DNA of 64,000 bases from Flaccisagitta enflata (taxonomy: Eukaryota; Chaetognatha; Sagittoidea; Aphragmophora): NCBI GenBank assembly GCA_965153355.1, contig OZ231126.1, positions 57,412,001 to 57,476,000 of the forward strand, read 5' to 3'. Under the pieces are notes generated by a model that ran no database searches, was not told the DNA's origin, and was given only the letters and a program-made list of their open reading frames with translations. Of the stretch, positions 1-11,067 are shown piece by piece (within the stretch, counting starts at the first letter, position 1; each line of letters opens with the position of its first letter). The position numbers and the translations under genes are program-made.

Positions 1-934
1 AGCATTTGTTTTTTGACAGTGAACATGGATGATGGACATTTAGTTATGAGTTTGTTGTTCATTTAGTTATGAGTTCGTTGTCTTACATAGGATTTGAGTC
101 AAACCAGCGCCCCCGCCGTCAAGCGGGTTACAATGGTTACACTCAAAATTTTGTATGTTTCAGTACGATAAAGATGGAGGGACAATGGTTAATTGCAAAT
201 ACTCGATGAATTTTGTTACAAGCAGTGTGACAATGTGACAATGTGTTGATGTGATAAAATGGTTATGTGAAAAAAATGATGATGTTACAAGAATTTCCTG
301 CACCAGATCGACACAAACTGAGAAAAACATCTTAAATTCATTTGTTATTATTTCTTTGATTCACTGATCCCTTACAAATATTCAAGAATTCGTTTAATTT
401 AGTAAAGACTATTGACGTATGTTTGTGACCGTTGTTCATCGTAGGAAACATAAACAAATGACTGAATTACTCTCTTTACGCGTCAAAGAGGTCAAAGTGA
501 AATTTTGTCATGAACTATCCCTCACATTCTCTCGATGGCATGTCACATTCACTCTCACATTCATTTAGGATGTTCATTTGTTCTTTTATTTACTACAATG
601 GTCACATCTGTCTTGATGATTATATTCAATTTTTAAAGCCTGAATTTGGCCGATCTGAGCAGGAAATGACAAGTGGCAAAAAGGAATGACAAATGCAAGA
701 TGACAAATTGTAAGAGTTAGCATGTGTATGACAAATGAAATGACACCGGATGACAGAGGTAATTTGCCCCCGCCGTCCACAATTTGGTGCAATCAGTGTT
801 AAATTGTTCAAACATTTATCTTTGAATTTGATCAATGACATTAGGTTATGATAGTCTCAGTTATTGTTTGAAAAATGTCTCTCTAGCATGTGTGATTGCG
901 ATGAATGCTGATTATGCTGGAGGCGCGGTTATCG
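1..934. other. AT-rich flank 3' of the gag-like ORF, no gene seen
   Basis: No coding frame of note is visible on either strand. On the minus strand this is the DNA immediately downstream of the gag-like stop codon, so a retrotransposon would have protease and reverse transcriptase here; only short stop-broken frames occur. A 22-bp direct repeat lies at about 41-87, and GACAAATG/TGACAAAT words recur at 660-760. The motif CCCCCGCCGTC appears at about 111 and 767. Confidence 0.6.
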
Positions 935-3688
935 TTATTGGTTATATGCTGTTGGTAAGCAGGGGGGTGGTGTTGTACAGTAGAACTGGGGAGGCAGTGG
1001 AGGCGGTATTGAGGGGTCATACGGTACGGGCAGTTGCCACATTGTCTGTGGCGCCATCGTCGAGTTGATGACTGCGACGTCAGATGCCTTTTGTTTTTCT
1101 TCGGCGCCTTGATCGTCGTCGTATTCATGGAGGAGTGTTGAGGCGCGTATGTTTAGGAGAAGAAAGTCTAGAAATTGTCGAAATGTTGGGTAGTCATCTG
1201 GCAGTCTGCAAGCGTACCATGACCACTTTTCCTTAAGATGAGGAAGCTTCTTGTTTAGGATTCGCTTGTAAACTGACTCTCTGTCAAAGTCTCCTTCTTT
1301 GTTCGTTTCGCACGCCAGGGTGTATGTCCCTTCCACCTTGAAAATGAACTCGCTCATTTCTTCAAATTGGTGTTTCTTGATGACATGTCCCTCAAGTGTG
1401 CTTTGCAGCATGTCTTCAGCTGATTGCTTCCGGTTTCCGTATTCAGCCTTGAGACGCTCCACTGCTTCCTCAAATGCTGTGTCTGTGTCGGTGCGTCGCA
1501 TGTAACAGTTGATCCGGGCTAATGCCAGCGATTTGAACCAGTGTTGAAACTCTTTCAGCCTGTCTTTGGTGGAGAGATCAGGCATGTCAACGGCGCTGAG
1601 GAAATTCTTCATGTGTTCGTCGAAATCAATGGACTTGTTGATACCATCAAATGCAATTGATGGTCTTCTTCTTTCAGCAATTTTCAACGCCTCAAGACTT
1701 GAACGCCCATTGGGGGTTTTGTTGATCCCTGCTGCTGCAAGTGTTGCTCGAGTTGTTTCCTCAGCAACAGCGCGAATTTCTACTGCTTGAGGGGTTTCAC
1801 ATACCCCTGTGACAATGGAATGGTTTGATGGTTGGTTTGATGTTGCTGGTATGGTGGTCTGTCTGCGTTCTTTGTTTGGTTGAGACTGAGCTTGACTGTG
1901 TGCGTTTCTCTGTTTCCGAGTCTCTTTTGGGCTTCTGTTGGTTTTTTGTTGGTGACTTTCTTGCCCGTTTCTCGTGCTTGTTGCAGTTTGAGCGACAGTG
2001 TGGTAAGTTGATGCCCTAATGGTGCAGCCACTGACCTCACTGACTGACCGATGTCTGTTTGGAGACTCATCCTCCGTTCTGTTGCTTGGTGCTATAAGTC
2101 TATTGCTTGCTGCCACACCGTACACCTCTGTTCCGCTGTCCTCTCTTGTCTTGGTCGTGTAGAATGTTCTTGACCCGCCTGATGGGTTTGACATTCTGTC
2201 AAGAATGTCACTGTGTTTTTCTTGTTCTCTACGGTTAACATCTCTTACTTTTTCTCTTGCTTGTCTTGTGCTAATTCTGATTGCTTCCTGTAGATTTTCG
2301 TTAGTCTCCCTAGCAATTCTTTCTGCCGTTTCTCTTGCTTCTCTTGCAACCCTTTCGGCTTCCTCTCTTGCGGCTCTTTCGCATTGTTGTGCTTCTTCTC
2401 TCATTATTCTCTCTAATTCCTCGTGTTGGTTTCTGATTTCCTCTCTCTCTTTTTCTGCCTCATTGTAATTTTTTCTAAGTTCAGACTCAGCCGCTGAAGC
2501 TCCAGAGAACACCGAGGATGGTTTTGTGGCGTTCCTTGGTGGGTATTTTGTGCTTGAAATTGCCGATCTGTATGCCACTGATGTTGTCTTGCTCACTCTT
2601 GTTGAGTGTGTTGATGGCGCTGTGTACCCAGGACACGAGTGGCTTGATTCGGTGACAACAGAGTTTGCTTTGCTATAACTATCATCAATCTGGATGGTTT
2701 TGGCTGGGGGTGGCTTCGGTTTATTCCGGGTGGTTGATTTGTGGCTGGATACGAAAGAGCTTGGTGGGTTCTTGTGGATAGGAGCTGGTTTAGATTGCTT
2801 GTCTATGGGTGGCTTTTGCTTGGTTTTGACGGGTGGATGGGTGGTCAATTGGGTGGTTGACTTCGTAGCGGGTTGAATGGCTTGTATAGCTGATATGTGG
2901 GTAGACTGGCTGGGTTGTTTTTCCATGCTCCCTGTAGTTGACTGGGTGGTTGATCGGGTAGTTGGTTTCTCTGATGGTCGGTTTTGAGATTTCTGGCTGG
3001 GTTGGGTGGGTAATTGGGTTGTTGGTTCACCTGATCGTTGGGTTGGTTGGTGAGAGGAAGTGGACGGACCTGGTCCAAAAGTGATGAGATCTTTGGTTGG
3101 TAGGCGTCTGTCAATGAACTCAGACCCTCCAGCTGTCTGTCCTCGATCTGACTTGGTTGGTTTGAGTTTGAGTTGGTTGACTGAACGTTTGTTGGTTGGT
3201 GCTGAACAAATCAAAGGGGGCGTTGAGTCATGACGTGGGTCAGCGTCTTCATCTGAGTCAAGCAGTGATTCGCTTTGATTGTTTGGGCTACCTGAGCAAT
3301 AAGATCTTGTGACCAGGGACTCTGCATCATCTGGGAATGATGTGGCGTTAGTGTTGTCTTTATCTGTTGGACTCGTTGAGGGAGCGTTGGGCGTGCGCTG
3401 GTGTGATTCTTTTGTCGGTGGATTATCAAGGGCCGACCGAGCGTGAATAAGTGCTTCTTTGAGTTGTGAGCACTCAAGACCTTTCTTCTCTGCAGCGTCT
3501 ATGCAGCGTGCGGCTTCATCAGCCAACTTGACCAACATGCTGCGTCTCCAACTAGCATCGTCGTCGTCGCCTTCGATCTGTGACTCATAGGCCCTTTGCG
3601 CAACTTCTTGGTAAATTTCTGCGTCGTTGTAAAGATCCTTTACGAGACGCCGCATGTTTTTTGGGCTGGTTTCCTTGTTTTTGGGCAT
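935..3688 (-). CDS. Gag-like protein (BEL/Pao DUF1759-like), gag only
   Basis: Single 917-codon ORF starting at ATG 3688 (MPKNKETSP; purine at -3). The same frame is open upstream to 3709 but without an ATG. An N-terminal charged helical region (about 1-100) is followed by a long Thr/Pro/Gln/Ser-rich disordered stretch (about 100-390), a strongly charged coiled coil (about 398-493; EREEIRNQHEELERIMREEA), a basic Ser/Gln linker, and a globular region (about 673-853). The last contains FDGINKSIDFDEHMKNFL, WFKSLALARI and EEAVERLKAEYGNRKQ, the pattern of DUF1759/retrotransposon gag seen in BEL/Pao elements. The C-terminus is Pro-rich. I see no CCHC zinc knuckle, protease or reverse transcriptase, either fused or in the 934 bases that follow. 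Such gag proteins form particles for retrotransposon RNA. Here it could be a truncated element, a gag-only element or a domesticated host gene. The intact 2.7-kb frame argues against a very old pseudogene. Confidence 0.72.
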   Translation of the reverse strand: MPKNKETSPKNMRRLVKDLYNDAEIYQEVAQRAYESQIEGDDDDASWRRSMLVKLADEAARCIDAAEKKGLECSQLKEALIHARSALDNPPTKESHQRTPNAPSTSPTDKDNTNATSFPDDAESLVTRSYCSGSPNNQSESLLDSDEDADPRHDSTPPLICSAPTNKRSVNQLKLKPTKSDRGQTAGGSEFIDRRLPTKDLITFGPGPSTSSHQPTQRSGEPTTQLPTQPSQKSQNRPSEKPTTRSTTQSTTGSMEKQPSQSTHISAIQAIQPATKSTTQLTTHPPVKTKQKPPIDKQSKPAPIHKNPPSSFVSSHKSTTRNKPKPPPAKTIQIDDSYSKANSVVTESSHSCPGYTAPSTHSTRVSKTTSVAYRSAISSTKYPPRNATKPSSVFSGASAAESELRKNYNEAEKEREEIRNQHEELERIMREEAQQCERAAREEAERVAREARETAERIARETNENLQEAIRISTRQAREKVRDVNRREQEKHSDILDRMSNPSGGSRTFYTTKTREDSGTEVYGVAASNRLIAPSNRTEDESPNRHRSVSEVSGCTIRASTYHTVAQTATSTRNGQESHQQKTNRSPKETRKQRNAHSQAQSQPNKERRQTTIPATSNQPSNHSIVTGVCETPQAVEIRAVAEETTRATLAAAGINKTPNGRSSLEALKIAERRRPSIAFDGINKSIDFDEHMKNFLSAVDMPDLSTKDRLKEFQHWFKSLALARINCYMRRTDTDTAFEEAVERLKAEYGNRKQSAEDMLQSTLEGHVIKKHQFEEMSEFIFKVEGTYTLACETNKEGDFDRESVYKRILNKKLPHLKEKWSWYACRLPDDYPTFRQFLDFLLLNIRASTLLHEYDDDQGAEEKQKASDVAVINSTMAPQTMWQLPVPYDPSIPPPLPPQFYCTTPPPCLPTAYNQ

Positions 3689-4070
3689 GCTGGTGGTTTG
3701 TACTAACAATAATTACCTGAATGGTGGTATTTACGGAGGATGATTGATATCATCGACTTGGATCACATCTGTTACACGTGATCATCAATTAGGCGTTGTA
3801 CTGGTTGTTTTGTTTCATTTGTGTAATACCGCCAGATGGCGTTTGACGACTGACGTTGATGTTTATGGAAGTTGGTCATATGAGAGACAAGCATGAAGGG
3901 TGGAAGGTAGCTGTTTTAGGGAGAGAAGAGCTGTCTATTATACTACGACGATGATCGGGATACACAGGCAGATGGAAGAGAGGAAAAAAAGTACGGGACG
4001 ATGTTAGTGGAAAACTGATGTTGATTTAAACGGTGGATAGACGAGTTAGTGTCAGTTGAGGGATTGTCGG
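3689..4070. other. 5' flank of the gag-like ORF
   Basis: Upstream DNA for the minus-strand gag ORF. It should hold its promoter or 5' LTR, but I can find no TG...CA-bounded direct repeat shared with 1-934 and no convincing primer-binding site. Confidence 0.35.
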
Positions 4071-5035
4071 TTTATTTATTTTTGTTTTTCTTTTGTTTTG
4101 TTTCTGTATGGGTTTGTTTGTCAACTTTGTTTTGTTACGTTTTATTTCTCCAGTTTGTTTTGTTTCATAAGTTTGTTTAAATTTTGTTCGTCTTATTTAT
4201 AGTTGTATTTGTGTTCCGTTCTAGTCGTTTGTTTCCTTCGTTTTTGTTTGTTTGTTGTGTTTTGTTTCTCTAGTTCGTTTCTTGTTTTGTCAGTTTATTG
4301 AAATTTGTTTGCTGGGTTTGAACTCGTTTTACTTGTTGTCTTGTCTTGTCTTTCTTACTGTGTTGTTTTATTTGGGTTTTTGTTTTGTATCGACATGTTT
4401 GTTTCGTTGTTTTGTTTCCGTTTGTTTTCAACCGTTTGTTTTGTTTGTTATTTTCTGTTTCGTTTTGTCTAGTGTTTTGTTTTGTTTTATTTTGTTTTGC
4501 CTTGTTTTGTTTTGTTGATTATATTCGTAAGTTTTATCTTGTTTGCTTAGATTTGTTTTGTCATATCATGTCTGTTTAGATTGGTTCCTTGCCGTTTGTT
4601 TTGGGTTACCTGTCTTGGTTTTGTTATTTATTTTGTTGTTTTGTTTTCTTGTTTTGTTAGGTCACTTAGTTTTATTCTGTTTAATTTTGATTAGTATTTG
4701 TTACGTCTTGTTTGTTTGTTTTGTTTGTTTTATTCTGAAGCACTGCTTAAAGGCGTTTCGAGTCTTACAAATAGTATTTGTTTTTCATTGTCTTGTTTCG
4801 TTTTGTCATTCTTGTTTGTTGTTTGTTTCGGTTTGTTTTAATTTGTTTTGTCTTGTTTTGTTCCGTTTTGCTTTTTATTATTATTTTTGTTGTTGTTGTT
4901 TGATTGTTTGTTTGTCTCACTGTTACTGTGTTTTGTTTAATCTATGTTTGTTTTGTTTCGTTTTTGTTTTGGTACTTGTTTTGTTTTGTCTTGTTAGGGT
5001 TTTGTTTTGTTTCGTTCTGTTGTGTTAAGTCTTTA
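4070..5035. repeat. T/G-rich low-complexity tract (TTTTG/TTTGT)
   Basis: Almost a kilobase of imperfect TTTTG, TTTGTC and TTGTTTCG words with strong strand asymmetry (plus strand T/G, few A). The long plus-strand frames rich in Cys, Phe, Leu and Val are a composition effect. It resembles a decayed simple repeat. Confidence 0.75.
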
Positions 5036-5459
5036 CACAACTCTACTGAAGACGTTGCCTTGTTTTGTCTGTTGAACAGCGGTCTCGTGAGATCTGACGG
5101 ATTTAGGAGCGTGGGAGAAAAAAAGTCGTGACTCAGTTCTTTGCCTCAGTTTGTAAAAAGATAGTGCAGCAACTTGGCGTTTATGTGATGAATTACAGAA
5201 TTGACCAAACGTGTGATTATTTAAATACTGTACAATTCTTGTTGGTGATCCTCAAGCGTAATTTAAGCATCAGGTCGTTTTTACAAATAATGAGACCAAC
5301 TTCATTTACATTTTTTATTTTTTTTTATATGAACGTCATTTTCTTTTTCTGAAGCCTTCAAATAGATAGAGACAACTACTAGTAAAATTACTATGTTCTT
5401 AATTTTTGAGCGATTCCGAGGTTTGATGTTCTTATAAACTAGGTTCTTATAAAAATGAA

Positions 5460-6355
5460 AGGTGCACTTGACGCCCAGCGGACGGCGTTAACAACGTGAT
5501 ACAATGCTTAGGACGTAAATCGGGTGTCACGTGACCTCTTTTTTGCCAACCGGGCGTCGCAATTAAAAGAGAGAGTCAATGACGTAAATAACAACAGTGG
5601 TACCAGTTTGGGAATAGAATGAGGACACGCAAAATTATCAAAATAGCTAGAACGGGATTGTTTCCCTTATCTGCGTGTCTTCTTTGTAATGAATGGCAAG
5701 TATTTAAATTGTATTTGCAATGAACAATGTTTTTATTGTTTACCAGGTAGAGCAAAGTCAATGAATTCACGGCGGCGGATTTGAATGCGCCGGCGGTACG
5801 AGCACGATAGACGATGTCAGAGTGTTAAATGTCTTGTATGACTGTCTTTTGTGTGTTTTAAATGTTTACTTTGTTCTCTTCGTCCGCTTTAACGAATCTG
5901 ATTCATGGCCTACAGAACTTATGACGTTCTACCGGTTAATTAGTGCTTCCGACGGCAATTTGTTTGTTTGTTTATGTACGATGACGCAATCTGACCAGAA
6001 ACTGCCCACCGGGCGTCGCGTTTTCTACGGCCCAACTGGCTACAAATATGACGTTTATAATTTGTGCCCTTTGGCAACGGTAATAACGGAACTACTCTGT
6101 GCGCTTAGCAACGACAATCACGAGACTACTATGTCCGTATGGCAACAAAGGTTGTTTGTAATGAACGCGCTAATTTGATGGACTAGCTAAAGACGAGTTT
6201 GTCCCTATCTGCGCGTTTTTCTACAGAATAAGCAACAAATATTGAAATTATATTTGGCAATAGTAAAGTTTTTGTTTTATTTGTTCATGAAAGCAATGTA
6301 ATTTCCGCGGATCGGCGTCGGCGGTGTAAAACGGCACGAGCACGAACGGAGGTTT
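5460..6355. repeat. Diverged ~525-bp direct duplication, CpG-rich
   Basis: Two degenerate copies in the same orientation: about 5460-5815 and 5985-6350. Shared landmarks are ACCGGGCGTCGC (5557/6008), TTATCTGCGTGT / CTATCTGCGCGT, AAATTGTATTTGCAAT / AAATTATATTTGGCAA, and CGGTACGAGCACGA / ACGGCACGAGCACGA. The stretch is richer in CpG than its surroundings. It could be a regulatory region or old repeat DNA; no coding frame is convincing. Confidence 0.55.
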
Positions 6356-6852
6356 ACGGTAGCTCGGTGATAATTTGAAATCGGGTGTGCGGAGAAGAGG
6401 AGGGGGAGAGCCGGAGTAGTAGAGAACAGGAAGAGGAAATGCGAACGAAATCGGTTGACAGAATATTGGTTCCCGAGCGGAGGCGGCGATTCGTATGGAC
6501 TTTGACCGATAAAGTTTGTCGGTGACCGAAAGTCGTCAGTTAACTGAACCGGGGTACGAGTATTTTTAACGATGACGAAGAGCGCGGTCGCGAAGTCGGA
6601 AGTCGAGGTTATCTCGTACGATAGTGTCGTAGGTTAGTTATAACGGGGTACGAGATGTCACGTGATTTGGGAAGATATGCGCGGAAACCGTATGATCGAT
6701 ACGCGGAGTTTAAGTCTGTTACGAGTGTACTCGTTTTTCTGAATTTAATTTTTGTTTATGTTAAACAGACTGTTATAAGTTTCTGAATTGAAATCGTTTC
6801 TGACCTTAATTTTTGTAAATAGAAATTCTCAACTGTGTTGTTCTCTCCGCCT

Positions 6853-7025
6853 CAGCGTTAGACGCAAAGAGAGCTCGGAGAGACTTCGCCTCTGCTGACA
6901 GCGTTAGACGCAAAGAGAGCAGTGGGGCGGACTTGTTTGTTTGGCTTCGCCTCTGCTGACAGCGTTAGACGCAAAGAGAGCAGTGGGGCGGACTTGTTTT
7001 TGACCGACAGCGTTAGACGCAAAGA
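6853..7025. repeat. Four GCGTTAGACGC hairpin repeats
   Basis: GCGTTAGACGC followed by AAAGA occurs at about 6855, 6901, 6962 and 7009. The core is a perfect mini-hairpin (GCGT-TAG-ACGC). The middle units share a longer ~61-bp repeat containing AGAGAGCAGTGGGGCGGACT and CTTCGCCTCTGCTGACA. The unit may be protein-binding or part of a repeat element. Confidence 0.65.
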
Positions 7026-7044
7026 AGGTCGTGCTAAAGGGAGG

Positions 7045-7900
7045 CAAAGATCGTTAGTACTTGCTCCTGTAGGAAGAAAGGTTAGTGTATTGATCTGAGA
7101 GAAATTGTCCGTTTGTGTGTCCGGGTATTTGTAATTATACGCGTTGAAGAATCCGCCATCTGAAAAAAAATTTATGAGATGTATCGCGTTTTCTGGAAAG
7201 GAAATATTATTAGCGCATTCGTACGAAGATTCTCAGATTACTGTCACCTCCCGTACATCGAGATTTTCCAATCAATGAGCGTTTATGTTGAACCTGTGCT
7301 GAAAGACTCAAAGAAGAGGCGATACGGAATAGTTCATATGTCGATCAATTAAGCATCATGAATCCTATTTCTGCACTCTACTCTCTTTTTTTTCCGATTT
7401 TCAATGGTTAATCAACCTGTCTGTCTGCTCCTCAGTCAATCAATCGACCTGTATATGATCTGAAGAGTGAAGCGATAACGGGATTCGCACCGTAAACGTT
7501 TGTTTTCCGAGATGCGGTGAGTTCGAGAAGATGTCTTTTGTTGATTTGCTCGACGCGATGACGTTTACGACGACGGCAACGAAGAATGAGTTTGACCAAT
7601 TTGGATGCGATTGTCTTCAGTGCGGTTCCCGATGGTATCTGTCTGACAAACTGCAAGCGTCTGTGTTAATTGCTTGATGAGAGGATGTTAATTTGGGTGG
7701 GAGAAAAGTTAGAGGATGTCGCGCGATGTCAACTGAAAAAAAATACAATACTCACGCTTGCGAAGAAGTTCTTAGATTACTGTCAAATGGTTGTTACGCG
7801 TCCGGATAACTGGACAGAGCCCGAGCGAGAGAGGAAGAAAGACTCGACCAGATATATGGATATATAAGGACGTGTAATCTGAACAGAGAATATAAACAAT
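7045..7900. other. No recognised gene
   Basis: Mixed sequence with only short frames. A 74-codon minus-strand frame (7432-7656) has a basic segment but no recognisable domain, splice support or neighbour, so I do not call it a gene. Confidence 0.4.
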
Positions 7901-7939
7901 GATGAGATATACGCAAATAATAATGAACCCGAACCCAAC

Positions 7940-8111
7940 TGCCCCAGCCCCTTTCTCTGCCCCCGTCGTCTCCTCTTCCTCCTCTTCTTCGTCCCGCCTC
8001 CCCGTCGTCCTCGTCCCGTATCCCCCTCGTCGTCGTCCCGTCTCCTCCTCCTCCTCCTTCTCCCCCTCCTTCTCCCCTTCCTCCTCCTACTTCTCCCGTC
8101 CCGTCCGTTAG
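7940..8111. repeat. CCT/CGT low-complexity tract
   Basis: Imperfect TCC, CGTCC and CCTCGT runs. The Arg-rich minus-strand and Ser-rich plus-strand frames across it are composition artefacts. It is followed by a short ATA/AAT run near 8120-8145. Confidence 0.75.
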
Positions 8112-8344
8112 TAATGATCAATCAGTAATAATAATAATAATAATTACCTAAGAACTCTTTCGCAGTTATCGGGGATATCCAAGTTATCGGAGAAAATAAT
8201 ATTAATGAAGGTCTTGTTTGTGGAAAGAAGAAGGAATGTCGCTATGAAAGAGAAATAGAATATGAGGCTGATCTACCATCATGTTTTGATGGTCGATCAG
8301 TCTCGCGTCAATTCTCTTTCATCGCTTCGCTTCTTGGGGGGCTC

Positions 8345-8905
8345 ATGTTATTGACAAAAATACTTAAAAAAATCCCTCACAGATGAGCAGCTCTTCTCAC
8401 TAACATGTTTCTTTTTATTTGCTTACTTAAAAAAGTATGAAAATATTTTTTCATTTGTCGTATTAGAAAGATTTGACTGAGCTAAGTGAGCTAAATGAGC
8501 TAAAATGCTCAAAAACGCCCTCACAGATGAGCAGCTGTGCTCATAAACATGTTTTCTTGTATTTGCATGCTCAAACAAACATAAATACACTCTTTTATTG
8601 ATCCTACACAAAATCGTAAAAAATAAAAAAAAATTCCATTCGAATTTTTCATAAATAAATCTTTAAAAAATCATAGCGCAAAAAATATTTGTCGTAGAGC
8701 ATTCTGCTTGGCGCCAATTGAAAGAGAATTATCAAATTTACTTACCCTATCAATTTCATTGGAGGCCCCAATCGCTCGGTGGAGATTCCCAACTTTCCCA
8801 TAAGAAAATGAAAACCCTGTTTCTCTCGAATATGTCAAAAAGTCGAAGACTGACTTCGACTTTTTTCCCGACAACTTCAAGAAGATCTTGTCATCCCATA
8901 CAGTA
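8345..8905. repeat. Dispersed GAGCTAAATGAGCTA-type repeat, copy 1
   Basis: Contains GAGCTAAATGAGCTAAAA, CCCTCACAGATGAGCAGCT, and TTTCTTGTATTTGCATGCTC, then a segment with CATTCTGCTTGGCGCCAA and ATTATCAAATTTACTTAC. The same order of blocks recurs at 33.8-34.6 kb and in parts at 35.4-36.97 kb and 63.7-64 kb. No coding capacity is seen, so it is likely a non-autonomous element or old satellite-like repeat. Confidence 0.65.
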
Positions 8906-8926
8906 TACATATGCTTGTGGTAGTAG

Positions 8927-9346
8927 CAGGGGCCGACAGAGGCCTTGACGACATATGCAAATTATAGGGGGCCGGGCCTCAGGGGGGCCCGGAGGGCCCC
9001 TTACTTGTTAAGGAAAGAAAATGAAAAAAAGGGAAAGGGAGAGAAGAAGAAGAAAAAGTAAAAAAAGAAGAAAAAAAACTTTAGGCCCAGTAGAAACCAT
9101 GTCTGTGCAAAACTGAGCTCTTAGCTAGTAGTTTTGTGTTTTCATTGAAGCCATTCCCTGGTTGCTGCATTTTTTGTTTTTGCTACAGATCAAAGTATCA
9201 AAGTGCTTTGTTCATCACTTGAATGTATAAAGACTGAAATGTATTTTACATAAAAACTAATCATGCAATGATTTACGCCGCTTATCGCAAGAGGGGGGCC
9301 CGGTTTTTTTTATTGTATAGGGACCCAGAATTCCTGTCGGCCCCTG
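8927..9346. mobile_element. hAT-like MITE (CAGGGGCCGACAG ends)
   Basis: Begins CAGGGGCCGACAG and ends with the inverted CTGTCGGCCCCTG, a 13-bp terminal inverted repeat starting CAGGGG as in many hAT elements. The interior has GGGGGCCC blocks near both ends and an A/G-rich centre, with no transposase. Flanks GGTAGTAG and GGTAATTG match at only 5 of 8 bases, so the target duplication is weak or decayed. Confidence 0.55.
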
Positions 9347-10705
9347 GGTAATTGAATATCATTGACCAAGCATTAGTCATCTCTAACTCTTCCATCCCTG
9401 AGATCCATCCGATTCGGCTATATGACGCCCAACCCCGTTTGAGCATACCCAATGGACGCCGCTGATTCTGCCACAACCCCAGCCTCACTCGCTGCTTTCG
9501 GTCAAGTCATTGCTTCGATGATAGATAGCAGACTTTGCCCCAAATTCAATATGACAACCCCAGCTCGATGTTTTTTGCATTCCATATGGTCAAATAGAGG
9601 GCCGAGGACCAATGAACGGGTTTTTGAATGGATTTTGCAACTAGCACTTTTCAAATTTTGATGTGCATTAAATGGTGGCAGTGGTACAAATCTTGTTTTT
9701 AGGTCATTTCAATCTCAAAATTGGGTCACTTGGCCTGAGAAAAAAGACTCAAAATCTATGAGATTATAAAACGAGAGCTCAAGAGCTAACCAGTGGCGCA
9801 ATCCGCATGTTTCTATCTTCATTAGTTGAGATTTCAGTGTTTTAGATGTACATTTGGTTTTTTTCACTTAAAAAGTCTTAATTATTATAGTTGCCTAAGA
9901 CCCACTTTTATCAAATTATCTTTATTCAAAAGTCAATTTTGTTAAAATTATTGATTTTTAGTCAAATTTAAGCAAAATTTTGTAAGTGGTCCCTAATTCA
10001 ATTCAGTTTTTAAAAGATTAAATGAAAAATATTGATCTTTATAAAAAATGTTCATAATTGAATATGTGGGCCACAATCATATCTAGGTAGCTAAAAAAAA
10101 GAATTTTACTTAGGAGAAATTTCAAAAGTTATATAAAAAAAAACTACCTTTTTAAAGACCACCCGTTATCGGGACAATAATCAATGAGGAGGTGTTAGAA
10201 GCAATATCGGACGCTTATTGATTGGGGCATTTATGTACATTTTAGCCCAGTATTGCAGATCTATGAGTTTCCATCGATGATTTGCACCTATGTGGCAATA
10301 TTCTGCCAACACTCTTTGGTTTTGGTTTTTCTATGTATTTTTATGACTTCATCTTTTCATCCTTTCATTTAGGTATTTATGACTCTTGAACCAATATAGT
10401 GGATCTGTGATACAGTGTTAAACTATCATTGTTTAACTATCATTGTTAAACTATCATTGTTAAACTAGCTAAGATCTGCAACCTAATTTTGCCTGCATCA
10501 TTGAAGTTTGGGGGCGTGTAGGTAAATTGGTGATGATATTGTGAATCGGGGGTGATAGGTATCTTTCTGGCGGGGGGGGGGTGGGATCAGGGGCACTGAG
10601 GCAATGAAGCAATGAAACTACCTTCAGTGCCGATGAGACAATCTATGGAAAGATTCTAACTAGGACAGATAACATTTGTTGGATTTCAAAGCATTTTGAG
10701 CATAA
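9347..10705. other. No gene recognised
   Basis: AT-rich DNA without a recognisable domain. A short tandem of the 16-bp unit ACTATCATTGTTAAAC lies at about 10423-10468. Nothing else stands out. Confidence 0.45.
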
Positions 10706-10707
10706 GA

Positions 10708-10927
10708 AAAACAAATGACGCGGGGTCATAATATCGTTGCGGACGTGTGGGCAGGGGCATCCAACCCCCATCCACACCCTATCCCCATCCCATACTCAAA
10801 CATACACAAAAAGTATCGAAAACAGTCTTTTTTCTACTTTTCGACTATAATCACGGACCAACGGACCAACGGACGGACGGATGGACGGACAAAGCCTCTT
10901 ATAGAGTTGCGTGTCCGCAACTAAAAA
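10708..10927 (+). mobile_element. HINE (Helentron-like) element, GTTGCG stem type
   Basis: The 5' part reads CGTTGCGGACGTGTGGGCAG; then comes a GACGGACC-type microsatellite (10,853-10,890); the 3' end is the stem GTTGCG-TGTC-CGCAAC followed by TAAAAA. The 5' motif GTTGCGGAC repeats the stem arm. It has no coding capacity. Confidence 0.7.
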
Positions 10928-11067
10928 GAGCAGGAATTTTGATGATGATTATCAGGTACTAATTCTGCACATTTGCTAAGTGAAGATTTACAAGTAGGCA
11001 GTGATCATTTTAAGATCATTTAGTCCTTATCAATGTACATTGCATATTGAATTATACGTTATAATCT

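Noticed and set aside
4252-5131. Cys/Phe/Leu/Val-rich plus-strand frames that look like membrane proteins
   Set aside because: Composition effect of a TTTTG-type low-complexity tract.
7783-8121. Arg-rich 112-codon minus-strand frame as a nuclear protein
   Set aside because: It is a CCT/CGT low-complexity tract; no conserved part and no splice support.
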